Source: an uncultured Lachnospiraceae bacterium (lineage in GTDB: Bacteria > Bacillota > Clostridia > Lachnospirales > Lachnospiraceae). Taken from it: a stretch of 64,000 nt of DNA. This document shows positions 8,688-17,606 of the stretch, one piece after another; the stretch's first letter is position 1, and every line of letters starts with the position of its first letter. The notes beneath the pieces are model-generated. The model was not told the DNA's origin and made no database searches. It saw nothing but the letters and a program-made list of their open reading frames with translations. The stretch lies in assembly GCA_900544445.1 (NCBI GenBank), contig UQVK01000009.1, positions 5,881-69,880 of the forward strand, given 5' to 3'. The position numbers and the translations under genes were made by a program.

Positions 8688-9590
8688 TCAAAATTGAAGA
8701 ACCTGACCGTCTGCATCCAACACAACTCTCCTTCCGATCGGAAGTATTGCATGTTTTTCACCGTGGCCAAACTCATCACAGTATACTACCGGAATGCCGT
8801 TCCTCTTTCCAAAACGCTCCAGCAGTTCAAAAAGCTGATGAAGCGGACTTTCAGCGCTATCCTCTCCGCTGGAATAGCAGCCAAACAGAAGCCCTGAAAC
8901 GTTTTTTATTCCCTCGTTCTGCTCTATATGGGAGAGATACATATCAACTTCCGCCACACTGGAAAATCGTTCATGGTCCTCAAGAAAAAGCAGATATTTT
9001 TCTTCCCTTTTCAGATCAAAATACTGGCTTCCAATCTCAAGCGCAACATTTCCCAGATATCCCCCTACCAATATTCCTTCTGCTGTTCCGCCACAAATCG
9101 TTTTCCACTTTCCATTTCCCTGCAAGCAATCTGCACTGTTTTCCACGAAATGAGAAGAAAATTGAAAATAATCAGCCTCTGAAATATTTTCAAACAGTCC
9201 CGGCATCTGACCATAGTAGGTTTCCAGCCCTGTCTGAAAATAAATGGCATTCAATATTGAAGTTCCGTCACTGTAGCTTACAAACAGTTTCGGGTGCTTT
9301 CGTATGTTCTCATACTCAATATATGGCAACAGCGGAACGCTGCCCGTTCCTCCTCCAAAGAAAAGCATATTCACCCCATTATCACATATCATATTATTCA
9401 AATCTGCTGCCCGCTCCCATGTTGCGGCAAGATATCCATATGTTGTCTGATACAGGTATTTTCCTGTTTTTACAGTAAATCCCTTTCTCTCCAGACCGGA
9501 AATAATTTTCTCATATTGTGTCGGCACGGCAATGTAACTTGGAGAGACCAGCCCAATAACGGCATTTTCCCCCAGACAGTTTGCTCTCAT
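8688..9590 (-). CDS. S66-family peptidase (LD-carboxypeptidase / MccF-like)
   Basis: 300-residue cytosolic serine peptidase. The N-terminus 'IGLVSPSYIAV' and the substrate loop 'LFFGGGTGSVPLLPYI' precede the nucleophile elbow 'LFVSYSDGTSILNAIYF' (catalytic Ser near residue 107). The later block 'EGILVGGYLGNVALEIGSQYFD' supplies the Glu, and 'FGHGEKHAILPIGRRVVLD' the His. Family members cleave murein tetrapeptides (LdcA) or inactivate microcin-type peptide-nucleotides (MccF); the sequence does not say which. Its ATG overlaps the PPOX stop codon (ATGA at 9587-9590), so it is translationally coupled in a MarR-PPOX-S66 operon, which leans toward detoxification. Confidence 0.88.
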   Translation of the reverse strand: MRANCLGENAVIGLVSPSYIAVPTQYEKIISGLERKGFTVKTGKYLYQTTYGYLAATWERAADLNNMICDNGVNMLFFGGGTGSVPLLPYIEYENIRKHPKLFVSYSDGTSILNAIYFQTGLETYYGQMPGLFENISEADYFQFSSHFVENSADCLQGNGKWKTICGGTAEGILVGGYLGNVALEIGSQYFDLKREEKYLLFLEDHERFSSVAEVDMYLSHIEQNEGIKNVSGLLFGCYSSGEDSAESPLHQLFELLERFGKRNGIPVVYCDEFGHGEKHAILPIGRRVVLDADGQVLQF

Positions 9591-10033
9591 ACGCCCGTCC
9601 CTCCTTCTTCCAGTTCTCCAATCTGGAAATCCACGTTTCTTAGGCCGTGATAATAATTTCCTCTCTGCGCGGTGAATTTCAGTACGCAGTAATCCGAATC
9701 ATCCACCCCCTGCGGATAATACATGATATCCCTTTCCTCCCAGAGTCGCTCCCTGTTCGCGCGATCCGTACATACTTCCATATTACCATTCAAACGGAGT
9801 CCCTGAAAATTCTTCTCATCACAGAAATAAATACATGCTTTCGGGTTCTGCTGAAACTGCTGCACTCTTTTTGAAGAATAATTGGTAGACATATAGTACA
9901 CACCCATTTTGTCACGAGCCTTCGCAAACATTACCTTAATGTTCGGCTCTCCGCTTTCGTCCACAGATGCCACAAATACAAATTTTGAACGCTCCACAAG
10001 CGCCCTGATTTCCTCTGTCAGTTTTCGCTCCAT
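9587..10033 (-). CDS. Pyridoxamine 5'-phosphate oxidase-like flavin/haem-binding protein
   Basis: About 148 residues with the split-barrel FMN-binding fold: 'RSKFVFVASVDESGEPNIKVMFAKARDKMGVYYMSTNYSSKR' near the N-terminus and 'NFQGLRLNGNMEVCTD' in the middle. These proteins bind flavin, F420 or haem and often reduce xenobiotics; no true PNPOx substrate motif is evident. I start at the ATG at 10033 because AAAGGAGG lies 5 nt upstream; the ATG at 10036 is too close to that site. It lies between the MarR gene and the S66 peptidase, with a 4-nt overlap with the latter. Confidence 0.8.
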   Translation of the reverse strand: MERKLTEEIRALVERSKFVFVASVDESGEPNIKVMFAKARDKMGVYYMSTNYSSKRVQQFQQNPKACIYFCDEKNFQGLRLNGNMEVCTDRANRERLWEERDIMYYPQGVDDSDYCVLKFTAQRGNYYHGLRNVDFQIGELEEGGTGV

Positions 10034-10076
10034 CATTTCCTCCTTTTCCTGCCCCCAACTGATGGATTCGTTTTTC

Positions 10077-10505
10077 TCAAACCTCCTGCAGATTCTGTCG
10101 TATCCTTTCCAGCATCTCTTCAAACCGGATAATTTCTTCATCGCTAAAGCTTTTGTAGAACAGCTCACCCATTTTGTCCGATACTTCATCATATTTCCCA
10201 CTCAATGCCCGAGCCTTTGGCGTCAGAACGATCTGCAGCTGCCGCCGATCCTCCGGAGCCGGAATTCTGCTCAAAAATCCCCTTTCCTCCATCCGGCCCA
10301 GCATCCCGGTCAATGTAGTTTTCGCCAGTCCGGTTCTTCGTGACAATTCCACAATGGGAAGATGATCTTCCTGCCAGAGCACATACAGAATCCGCCCCTG
10401 CGCTCCATTGAATTCTTCAATTCCCGCTTTCTGTAGAAGAGAATTAAAAATTCGTCCACTAAGCTGCTTAATCTGAGAGATCAAAAATCCACCGTTTGTC
10501 TGCAT
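10077..10505 (-). CDS. MarR-family transcriptional regulator
   Basis: 142-residue winged-helix repressor. The recognition region is 'LPIVELSRRTGLAKTTLTGMLGRMEERGFLSRIPAPEDRRQLQIVLTPKARAL', with the DRR wing, flanked by N- and C-terminal dimerisation helices. MarR proteins usually sense small aromatic ligands or oxidants and repress their own operon. It is the first gene of the MarR-PPOX-S66 unit, and its promoter carries two inverted repeats. GGAGG lies shortly before the ATG. Confidence 0.92.
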   Translation of the reverse strand: MQTNGGFLISQIKQLSGRIFNSLLQKAGIEEFNGAQGRILYVLWQEDHLPIVELSRRTGLAKTTLTGMLGRMEERGFLSRIPAPEDRRQLQIVLTPKARALSGKYDEVSDKMGELFYKSFSDEEIIRFEEMLERIRQNLQEV

Positions 10506-10514
10506 TACATTTCC

Positions 10515-10574
10515 TCCTATATGGAATATTACTATATAGGACTTTTTTAGTCAACCATGGTTATTAACTAAAAA
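10515..10574 (-). promoter_or_regulatory. MarR operon promoter with two nested inverted repeats
   Basis: Minus strand TTGACT (10549-10554), 17-nt spacer, TAATAT (10526-10531). Two inverted repeats cover it: TCCTATAT-N11-ATATAGGA (10515-10541) spans the -10 box, and TTTTTAGT ... ACTAAAAA (10544-10574, with AACCATGGTT inside) spans the -35 box. Both are plausible MarR sites, and occlusion of the promoter by its own product is the simple model. Confidence 0.75.
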
Positions 10575-10622
10575 TCCCTGCGGAAACACCCAAATCAACA
10601 TAAAGGATCAGTTTCCACAGGG
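10570..10622 (-). terminator. Terminator of the M20/peptide-transport operon
   Basis: Stem CCCTGCGGAAAC (10576-10587) with GTTTCCACAGGG (10611-10622), 11 of 12 pairs, then TTTTT on the minus strand. It ends transcripts from the gene at 10664. Confidence 0.8.
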
Positions 10623-10663
10623 ACATTCTTATTGATCTTCTTTCACCACTTAAAAAGCGCTCT

Positions 10664-11776
10664 CTACCTCTCCCCCATCAGCACCTCCGTCAGATACTCT
10701 GCCGTCGGCTCCAGCACGCTCTCTTCCACCGCAAAGCCCGGCTGATGGATCAGCTGCCCTTTACCGGTTCCGATCTTGATGTAGCAGCCAGGCGCCTTTT
10801 CCTCATAAAAGGAGAAGTCGTCTCCGCCCAGGGACTGTTCCTCCGGCACCACCGAAAAGCCCAGTCTGCGGGCCACATCCGCCGCGTATTCCGCCATTTT
10901 CTCATCGTTGACGACGGCGGGCGGGCCGGGAATCCACTGTACCTGCGCCTCTGCGCCATAGGCCTCCGCCGTCTTCTGCGCAATCAGCGCCACTTTTTTC
11001 TCAAACAGCTCTCTGTCCGCCCGGTCCATGGTGCGCACCGTTCCTTCCAGTTCCGCTGTTTCGGGAATCACATTCCAGGTATTGCCCGCTTCTATCCGGG
11101 TGACGCTGATCAGCGCCGGATGAAAGGCGTTCACGTTTCTCGTCACGATGGTCTGCAGAGCCTGCACCACTGCGCAGGCGGCGGGAATGGGATCCACTCC
11201 GTCGTCCGGATGGGCTCCGTGGCAGCCAACGCCCTTTATTGTGAGCACAAACCGGTCAACCGCCGCCGACACGTATCCTGCCCGCAGGCCGATGACGCCC
11301 GCCTCGTTTGTGGGATCCGCATGCAGCCCCCAGAAAAATTCCACATCGTCGCACACATCCGTTTCCAGCATTTTCAGCGCGCCCAGCGAGGATTCTTCAC
11401 CGGGCTGGAAGAGGATCTTCACCGTTCCGGCAAGCTCCTGCTTTCTTTCCTGCAGCAGAAGCGCCACGCCCAGTCCGGCCGTGATATGGAAATCATGCCC
11501 GCAGGCATGCATCTTCCCCGGAATTTCGGAAGCGTAGGAAAGCCCCGTTTCCTCCAGGATAGGGAGCGCGTCGATGTCGCAGCGAAGCGCCTGCACCGGC
11601 CCCTCCTGTTCCCCGCGAACTACCGCCACAAGCCCCGTTTCCAGCGGAAGCGGCAGGATCTCCACCCCCGCGTCCGTCAGAATCTGCCGGATGTGCTCCG
11701 TGGTGCGGTATTCCTCATAGGACAGCTCCGGATTTCTGTGAAACCACTCAAACATTTCTTCTAATTTTTTCTGCAT
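10664..11776 (-). CDS. M20-family metallo-amidohydrolase (N-acyl amino acid / peptide hydrolase)
   Basis: About 370 residues. Di-zinc motifs in order are 'ALRCDIDALP', 'HACGHDFHITAGLG', 'LFQPGEESSLGAL' and, near the C-terminus, 'SLGGDDFSFYEEKAPGCYIKIGTG' then 'LIHQPGFAVEE', with a dimerisation (lid) domain between. This is the hippurate/indole-acetyl amidohydrolase branch (M20D), which releases amino acids from N-acyl or short peptide substrates in the cytosol. The ATG at 11776 has GGAG 6 nt upstream. It is the last gene downstream of the peptide transporter, so it probably processes imported peptides. Confidence 0.92.
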   Translation of the reverse strand: MQKKLEEMFEWFHRNPELSYEEYRTTEHIRQILTDAGVEILPLPLETGLVAVVRGEQEGPVQALRCDIDALPILEETGLSYASEIPGKMHACGHDFHITAGLGVALLLQERKQELAGTVKILFQPGEESSLGALKMLETDVCDDVEFFWGLHADPTNEAGVIGLRAGYVSAAVDRFVLTIKGVGCHGAHPDDGVDPIPAACAVVQALQTIVTRNVNAFHPALISVTRIEAGNTWNVIPETAELEGTVRTMDRADRELFEKKVALIAQKTAEAYGAEAQVQWIPGPPAVVNDEKMAEYAADVARRLGFSVVPEEQSLGGDDFSFYEEKAPGCYIKIGTGKGQLIHQPGFAVEESVLEPTAEYLTEVLMGER

Positions 11777-11883
11777 TTTAATCTCCATTCTTTATATGAA
11801 ATCAGGCGCTCCCCGCCCTGCGGCAGAAAACGCCCTCTTCTCTGCGGCCGGCCGGAGCGTCCGATCAGCCGCAGCTATCCGTT

Positions 11884-12819
11884 TCAGGTTTTGCTGTTGG
11901 GGTCCAGCGCGTCGCGCAGAGCATCCCCGATAAAATTGATGGCGATGACCAGAATCACGATCATCAGTCCGGGCGGAATCCACAGCCAGGGCTGCTTCGT
12001 CAGCACGGTCAGAGACTGGGCGCCGTTAAGCATGTTTCCAAGGCTCGCCGTAGGAGGCTGCACGCCCATGCCAAGGAAGCTCAGTGCCGCTTCATCCAGC
12101 ATGGAAAGGGCCAGCACCGAGGTGGCGTACACCAGAATGGGAGCCATGGTGTTCGGCAGAATCTCCGAAAACAGGATGTGTCTGATGGGCATTCCCGCCA
12201 CCAGATTTCCTTTTACAAAGTTGCTTTCCCGCAGGGAAAGAACATTTCCTCTCACCAGTCTGGCGATGCCCGGCCAGTCCACGAAGCCCAGAATCAGAAT
12301 AATGCTCCACAGCCCCGGCTTGAAGATGGACGCCGCTACCAGCACCAGCAGAATATAGGGGAAGGACATCACCATATCCGTAAAGCGCATGATGATCATA
12401 TCCACCACGCCGCCGAAATATCCGGCGAGAAGGCCCAGCACCACGCCGATCACCGTGGAGATCAGCGTCGCCAGCACGCCCACCAGAAGGGAAATCCGGG
12501 TCGCATACAGAAGACGGCTCAGCACGTCACGTCCGATCTGATCGGTTCCCAGCCAGTGCTGCGCGCTCGGCGCACCGGAAAAGGGACCCACAATGGCATC
12601 CGGGTCGTAGGGAGCGATCACCGGCGCCAGAAGCGCGGCTCCCACAATGATGACCAGAACCACAAGGCTCACCGCCGCCAGATGGTGTCTGCGGAACCTG
12701 CGGAATACGGTCTGAAAATAGCTTTCATTTGAAATATCCTGCTTCACCGCTTTTTCCCCGGCAGCCGTTCCTGCTGCCAGTGGCGTTTGGGACACAAACT
12801 TTTCTTTTTTCTTCATCAT
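11884..12819 (-). CDS. Peptide ABC transporter permease, DppC/OppC type
   Basis: About 311 residues. A cytoplasmic N-terminus is followed by a first membrane helix ('LAAVSLVVLVIIVGAALLAPVIAPYDPDA') and the periplasmic motif 'HWLGTDQIGRDVLSRLLYATRISLLVG', which is diagnostic of DppC/OppC. The EAA-type coupling loop lies near 'VRGNVLSLRESNFVKGNLVAG' and the C-terminus is 'DALRDALDPNSKT'. About six membrane segments. I start at the ATG at 12819 after a GGGGGTGA site. It follows the DppB-type permease by 14 nt. Confidence 0.94.
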   Translation of the reverse strand: MMKKKEKFVSQTPLAAGTAAGEKAVKQDISNESYFQTVFRRFRRHHLAAVSLVVLVIIVGAALLAPVIAPYDPDAIVGPFSGAPSAQHWLGTDQIGRDVLSRLLYATRISLLVGVLATLISTVIGVVLGLLAGYFGGVVDMIIMRFTDMVMSFPYILLVLVAASIFKPGLWSIILILGFVDWPGIARLVRGNVLSLRESNFVKGNLVAGMPIRHILFSEILPNTMAPILVYATSVLALSMLDEAALSFLGMGVQPPTASLGNMLNGAQSLTVLTKQPWLWIPPGLMIVILVIAINFIGDALRDALDPNSKT

Positions 12820-12833
12820 TTCACCCCCTGACC

Positions 12834-13781
12834 CTATTGAAGCTGAATCGTGGGGTCTACCAGCGCGTACAGAATGTCCGTCAGCAGGTTCGCCACCAGA
12901 ACGACAACGGCGGAAAGCAGGCATACACCCATGATCACAGGATAATCCCTGCTGGTGATGGCGCTCATGGTCATGAGGCCCAGTCCCGGCCAGGAGAATA
13001 CCTGTTCCACAATAACCTGACCGCCGAACAGCATCGGGATTTCCATGCCGATCACCGTCACGATGGGGATCAGGGCGTTTCTCAGCGCATGCTTGTTGAT
13101 CACCTTAAATCTACCGATTCCCTTTGCCTTTGCCGTGCGCAGATAATCCTGCTGCAGGATCTCCAGCACCGCGCTTCTGATATAACGGATGTTCGTTCCG
13201 GCCATGGAGGTGGCAAGAACGATGACAGGCATCACCATGTGCCTCGCGATGTCCGCCGTGCCTCCCGCCGTTCCCAGCGTCGTCATGCCGCTGGAGGGAA
13301 GCCATCCCAGCTTGATCGTAAAAACGAAAATCAGAAGCAGGGAAAGGAAAAAGCCGGGTATACTGCTTCCCAGGAAGGAAAGCGTAACCACCGTATAGTC
13401 TCCCTTGGAATACTGATGCACCGCACTGTAGATTCCCGCAGGCACCGAAATCAGGAGACTGACGATCAGGGACACTCCCATCAGAAGGAGCGTGGGGCCC
13501 AGATGGCTTAAAATCATGTCCGCAACCGGCTGGTAGCTGTCGATGGAATAACCCATATTCCCCTGAAGCAGCTGGCCGAGCCAGACAAAATACTGTACAT
13601 AGACCGGCTTGTCCAGACCGAGCTGGATCGCCCTGGCTTCCACCGCCGCCTGAGAAATTCTCGGGCCCTGAAGCATCTCAAGCGGGCTTCCCGCCATGCA
13701 CATGATCACGTAATCGATGATGGTGATTCCGATCAGAACAGGAATGGCGATCAGAATCCGCTTAATGATGTATTTACCCAT
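12834..13781 (-). CDS. Peptide ABC transporter permease, DppB/OppB type
   Basis: 315 residues starting MGKYIIKRILIAIPVLIGITIIDYVIM, the classical DppB N-terminal helix. The coupling loop is 'TNIRYIRSAVLEILQQDYLRTAKAKGIGRFKVINKHALRNALIPIVTVIG', and the C-terminus ends 'LTDILYALVDPTIQLQ'. About six membrane helices. The first 8 nt overlap the end of the upstream ATPase gene (ATGGGTAA), a sign of tight coupling. Partner of the DppC-type permease. Confidence 0.95.
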   Translation of the reverse strand: MGKYIIKRILIAIPVLIGITIIDYVIMCMAGSPLEMLQGPRISQAAVEARAIQLGLDKPVYVQYFVWLGQLLQGNMGYSIDSYQPVADMILSHLGPTLLLMGVSLIVSLLISVPAGIYSAVHQYSKGDYTVVTLSFLGSSIPGFFLSLLLIFVFTIKLGWLPSSGMTTLGTAGGTADIARHMVMPVIVLATSMAGTNIRYIRSAVLEILQQDYLRTAKAKGIGRFKVINKHALRNALIPIVTVIGMEIPMLFGGQVIVEQVFSWPGLGLMTMSAITSRDYPVIMGVCLLSAVVVLVANLLTDILYALVDPTIQLQ

Positions 13782-14829
13782 TTGCCTGTTCCTCCTTTCC
13801 GTTCCGGACGGGACAGGCCGCGAAATGGCCGCTTCCCGCCTTCACCTCACACATCTGCGGCACCTGCTGCCTGCAGCTTTCCTGTGCGAAGGGACATCTG
13901 GGATGGAATCTGCATCCGGAAGGCGGTTCCTGGCTGGAACCAACCTCTCCCTCCAGAAGCTTTGTTTCCTGCTTTGCGGCCTCCGGGTCCGGCACCGGCG
14001 CTGCAGCAATCAGCGCCTTTGTATAGGGATGGGCGGGCGAGCGGAATACATCCGCCGCTTTTCCGATCTCCACAATCTTTCCCAGATACATGACCGCGAT
14101 CCGGTCGCTCACATAATTCACCGCTCCCAGACCGTGTCCCACAAAAATGCAGGTCAGGTTCAGCTCCTTCTGCAGGGATTTTAACAGGTTCAGAATCTGC
14201 GCCTGAATGGATACGTCCAGCGCGCTCACCGGCTCATCGCAGACCAGGAAGCGTGGATTTAAGGACAATGCCTTTGCAATTCCGATTCTCTGCCTCTGGC
14301 CGCCGGAAAATTCATGGGGATACCTGCCCAGCACGTTTCTGGAAAGGCCCACCATATCCAGAATGCGCTCCAGCTCCTTTCCCACCGTCGCCCTTGTGGC
14401 GATATGATGGTAGAGCATGGGCTGCGCGAGAATTTCATAAATATGTTTTCTGGGATTCAGAGAGGAATACGGATCCTGAAACACCATCTGAAGCTGCGTC
14501 CGAATTCCCTTCATCTCCTTTGGCTTCAGAGCGGACAGATCCTTTCCGTCATATCGGATGATTCCTTCTGTCGGCCTTTCCAGCCCGACGATCTGCCTGC
14601 CGATGGTGGATTTGCCGCAGCCCGACTCTCCCACCAGTCCCAGCGTTTCCCCTTCCCGGACGGAAAAGCTCACGCCGTCCACCGCATGAATATGTCCTGT
14701 GGTATGGGTGATGATACCGCCCTTTATGGGGTAATATTTTTTCAGATTCTCCACTTCCAGCAAAGTGCGTCCTCCCTCCGGAGGCTCCTTTCCCGGAAGC
14801 ACATTGATGTTGCTTTCGTTCTTCTGCAA
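13774..14829 (-). CDS. Peptide ABC transporter ATP-binding protein, DppF/OppF type
   Basis: About 351 residues. Walker A 'GLVGESGCGKSTIGR', Q-loop 'MVFQDPYSSLNPRKHI', signature 'SGGQRQRIGIAKAL' and Walker B 'FLVCDEPVSALDV'. The C-terminal oligopeptide/dipeptide transporter region 'GCRFHPRCPFAQESCRQQVPQM' carries the Cys cluster that binds an FeS centre in some homologues. I prefer the TTG at 14829, with GGAGG 8 nt before it and 5 nt after the upstream stop; an in-frame ATG at 14844 has no ribosome-binding site and contains that GGAGG. Confidence 0.93.
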   Translation of the reverse strand: MQKNESNINVLPGKEPPEGGRTLLEVENLKKYYPIKGGIITHTTGHIHAVDGVSFSVREGETLGLVGESGCGKSTIGRQIVGLERPTEGIIRYDGKDLSALKPKEMKGIRTQLQMVFQDPYSSLNPRKHIYEILAQPMLYHHIATRATVGKELERILDMVGLSRNVLGRYPHEFSGGQRQRIGIAKALSLNPRFLVCDEPVSALDVSIQAQILNLLKSLQKELNLTCIFVGHGLGAVNYVSDRIAVMYLGKIVEIGKAADVFRSPAHPYTKALIAAAPVPDPEAAKQETKLLEGEVGSSQEPPSGCRFHPRCPFAQESCRQQVPQMCEVKAGSGHFAACPVRNGKEEQANG

Positions 14830-14833
14830 TTCG

Positions 14834-15796
14834 TTATCCTCCATTTACGCATCTGACCCTGTGGTCTTTTCCCACCTCCCGATCCTGCTGAGGGCTGTCA
14901 CACTCTGGCGTGCGGAACGCGCAGCGGTCCGCAAAACGGCAGCCCGGAATGGAATCGTAATTTTCCGGAACGATGCCTGGAATGGAAACAAGCTCTCTGT
15001 CCGGCGCGTCATAGATGCTGGGAACCGTCGCCAGCAGCGCCTTTGTATAGGGATGATGCGGAGAAGCGAACAGCTCCTTCACCGGAGCTTCCTCAATGAT
15101 CTGCCCGGCGTACATCACCAGAACCCGGTCCGCCATGCTGGCGACCAGGCCGATATCATGGGTGATCAGGATGAGCGACATCCCGATCTCTTTTTTCAGT
15201 TTTTTCAGCAGATTCATGATCTGCGCCTGAATGGTCACATCCAGCGCCGTCGTAGGCTCGTCCGCAATCAGCAGCGCGGGATTGCAGCACAGCGCCATGG
15301 CGATCATGGCTCTCTGGCGCATTCCGCCCGACAGCGTATGGGGATATTTTTTCATGGCGGCATGCGCGTCCGGCATGCCCACCTGGGAAAGAATCTTTTC
15401 CGCCCTCGCCCTGGCTTCCTCTTTGTCCAGATGCATGTGCGTGCGGATGCTTTCCGTGATCTGATTTCCGATGGTAAAAACAGGATTCAGGGAAGTCAGA
15501 GGATCCTGGAAAATCATCGACATCCGGTTTCCCCGGATCTCATCCAGCTCCTTTTCCGACAGAGAAAGAAGGTTCTTACCGTCAAACAGGACAGAGCCGT
15601 CCGTGACAGCTCCGCCCCTTCCCAGTAATCCCATTATTGAAAGTGAGGTGACGGACTTTCCGCATCCGGATTCTCCCACGATGCAGACCGTCTCTCCCTC
15701 ATCCACATGAAAACTGATGTGATCCACGCTGACCGTTTCTCCGTAGTCCGCAGAGAACGCCGTGGTCAGTCCCTGTACCTCAAGTAAATGCGACAT
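14834..15796 (-). CDS. Peptide ABC transporter ATP-binding protein, DppD/OppD type
   Basis: 320 residues: Walker A 'CIVGESGCGKSVTSLS', Q-loop 'MIFQDPLTSLNPVFTIG', signature 'LSGGMRQRAMIAMAL', Walker B 'LLIADEPTTALDVT', then the OppD C-terminal block 'PGCRFADRCAFRTPECDSPQQ'. Pairs with the DppF-type ATPase to energise import. It is the second gene of the transporter operon, 106 nt after the binding protein, and its last codons form the ribosome-binding site of the next gene. Confidence 0.95.
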   Translation of the reverse strand: MSHLLEVQGLTTAFSADYGETVSVDHISFHVDEGETVCIVGESGCGKSVTSLSIMGLLGRGGAVTDGSVLFDGKNLLSLSEKELDEIRGNRMSMIFQDPLTSLNPVFTIGNQITESIRTHMHLDKEEARARAEKILSQVGMPDAHAAMKKYPHTLSGGMRQRAMIAMALCCNPALLIADEPTTALDVTIQAQIMNLLKKLKKEIGMSLILITHDIGLVASMADRVLVMYAGQIIEEAPVKELFASPHHPYTKALLATVPSIYDAPDRELVSIPGIVPENYDSIPGCRFADRCAFRTPECDSPQQDREVGKDHRVRCVNGG

Positions 15797-15902
15797 GACT
15801 CTTCCTCACCCGTTTCTGAAAATACTGTAATTCCAAGTGTCCTCACGGGTTCAGGGCGAAGCCTTCCCTTTTTTCCGGGAAAGCATCGCCCTCTGTCCCG
15901 TA

Positions 15903-17606
15903 TTACTCTGTCACATCCCAGTTCTGCACGTCGTTAAAGAAGCCGAACACACTGGGGGTCGCACCCGTCAGCCGCTTGCTCACCGCGCCCTGAGCGCTGA
16001 TGATATAAGCGGAGAACATAGGAACATCCTCCTGCATCTTCCGATCCGCGATTCCGTACAGCTCCGTCAGTTCCTCCGCATCGCTGGTGGTCTGTGTGCC
16101 GGCCAGCGCGGCATTTACCTCATCGTCCGAATAGCTGGTCCAGCTTCCTTCTCCTCCAAGCAGCCACGCCATGTCCGTATAGGGATCAACGGGAGAATAG
16201 GTATACTGTACCGCCAGAATATCATAATCCATGCTTCCCGCCGTGCTCATCAGGGTTGCGAAATCCACCGTGGTGATTTCCACGTTGATGCCGACAGCCG
16301 CCCACTGCGCCGCCATAACGGTGGCCGCGTTCACGAAGGTGCTGTCACCGGAGTTCACATAGAACCGAAGCGTCTGGCTTCCGTCCCAGCCTGCTTCCGC
16401 AAGAAGCTCCTGCGCCTTGGCGGGATCATAGGTGATCGGCGTGATCGTCTCATCATAATAAGGGCTCGCGCTGGACAGGAAACCATCCACCACTTCGCCA
16501 TGACCGTTCAGCAGCTGCTCCAGAATCTGCTGCCTGTCAATGGCATACAGAAGCGCCTGACGCACACGCGCATCCGGCACATTTGCCGTCTGGATGAATA
16601 CGGACTGGTTGGTGATCGGAGAACCGTATACCACTTCCACATTCTCCAGCGCTTCCACACTCTCATAATCCTCGGGCGGGATCACGCTCATGGTCTGCTG
16701 CGTAATGTCGATCTCACCGGACTGCAGGCCCGCATAAAGCTGGCTGCCGTCCACAATGCGGATATTCAGCTTGTCGATCTTGGGAGCGCCCTTCCAGTAA
16801 TTTTCATTCGCCGTGTAGGACACATAATGATCCACATCAAAATCCGTCAGGTAAAAAGGTCCGCTGATCACATCCGGCTGGTTGAACCAGGCCTGGGTCG
16901 TCAGCTCATCCTCCGCGAAGGTCTCGATGACGTGCTTCGGCAGCGTCAGGAGATATCTGGCGTAGGAATTTAAGAAGGTCATCAGGGCCATGGGCTCCTT
17001 CGTGGTAAACTGTACGGTTTTTTCATCGATGACCTGAACGCCTTCGATGCTCTCCGCGCCTTCCTCCACAAATCCGTCGTCGCCCACGCCTTCAAACACA
17101 TAATACATCATGGATGTGTTGTTCACCATGGGGCTGGCAAGGCGCAGCGCCGTGTAGGCCACGTCATCCGCCGTAATGGGGGTGCCGTCCGACCAGGTGG
17201 CCGCCTCATCGATATGAACCACAAAGTTCAGATTATCCTCCGTGGTGATGGAATCCGCCACCATGGGAACGAAATTCAGGTCCGCATCCAGCTCCATCAG
17301 GGGCAGGAACATCAGCCCGGTTGCGTACTTGTTCACCTCGCCGCCGTTTAACAGAAGCGGGTTTAAGCTGGTCAGCGTGTCCGTCACGCCAACGTTGACA
17401 ATCTTTTCACCTGAAGCAGCACTCTCTGCTGTCACGCTCTGCTCCGCCTGCGTTCCCGCCACGGTGCTTTCCTGTGCTGCCGTGCCATCCTGCCCGGCAG
17501 CACTCTCCCCGGTCGCTCCGCCTCCCGCAGAAGAGCATGCGGCCAGGGAAAGTGTCATGAGAGCGGCAAGTGTAAATCCAAGCGCTTTTTTCATGATTTT
17601 TCTCAT
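15903..17606 (-). CDS. Peptide-binding lipoprotein of the ABC transporter (SBP family 5)
   Basis: 567 residues. The lipoprotein signal peptide ends in LSLAACSS with the lipid-attached Cys at 24. A low-complexity Ala/Gly/Ser/Glu linker (about 25-70) follows. The mature part starts 'KIVNVGVTDTLTSLNPLL' and carries 'WSDGTPITADDVAYTALR' (family-5 signature region) and 'PDARVRQALLYAIDRQQI'. It captures oligopeptides outside the membrane for the DppBCDF components encoded downstream. GGAGG precedes the ATG by 7 nt. First gene of the operon, with a ~255-nt leader. Confidence 0.94.
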   Translation of the reverse strand: MRKIMKKALGFTLAALMTLSLAACSSAGGGATGESAAGQDGTAAQESTVAGTQAEQSVTAESAASGEKIVNVGVTDTLTSLNPLLLNGGEVNKYATGLMFLPLMELDADLNFVPMVADSITTEDNLNFVVHIDEAATWSDGTPITADDVAYTALRLASPMVNNTSMMYYVFEGVGDDGFVEEGAESIEGVQVIDEKTVQFTTKEPMALMTFLNSYARYLLTLPKHVIETFAEDELTTQAWFNQPDVISGPFYLTDFDVDHYVSYTANENYWKGAPKIDKLNIRIVDGSQLYAGLQSGEIDITQQTMSVIPPEDYESVEALENVEVVYGSPITNQSVFIQTANVPDARVRQALLYAIDRQQILEQLLNGHGEVVDGFLSSASPYYDETITPITYDPAKAQELLAEAGWDGSQTLRFYVNSGDSTFVNAATVMAAQWAAVGINVEITTVDFATLMSTAGSMDYDILAVQYTYSPVDPYTDMAWLLGGEGSWTSYSDDEVNAALAGTQTTSDAEELTELYGIADRKMQEDVPMFSAYIISAQGAVSKRLTGATPSVFGFFNDVQNWDVTE

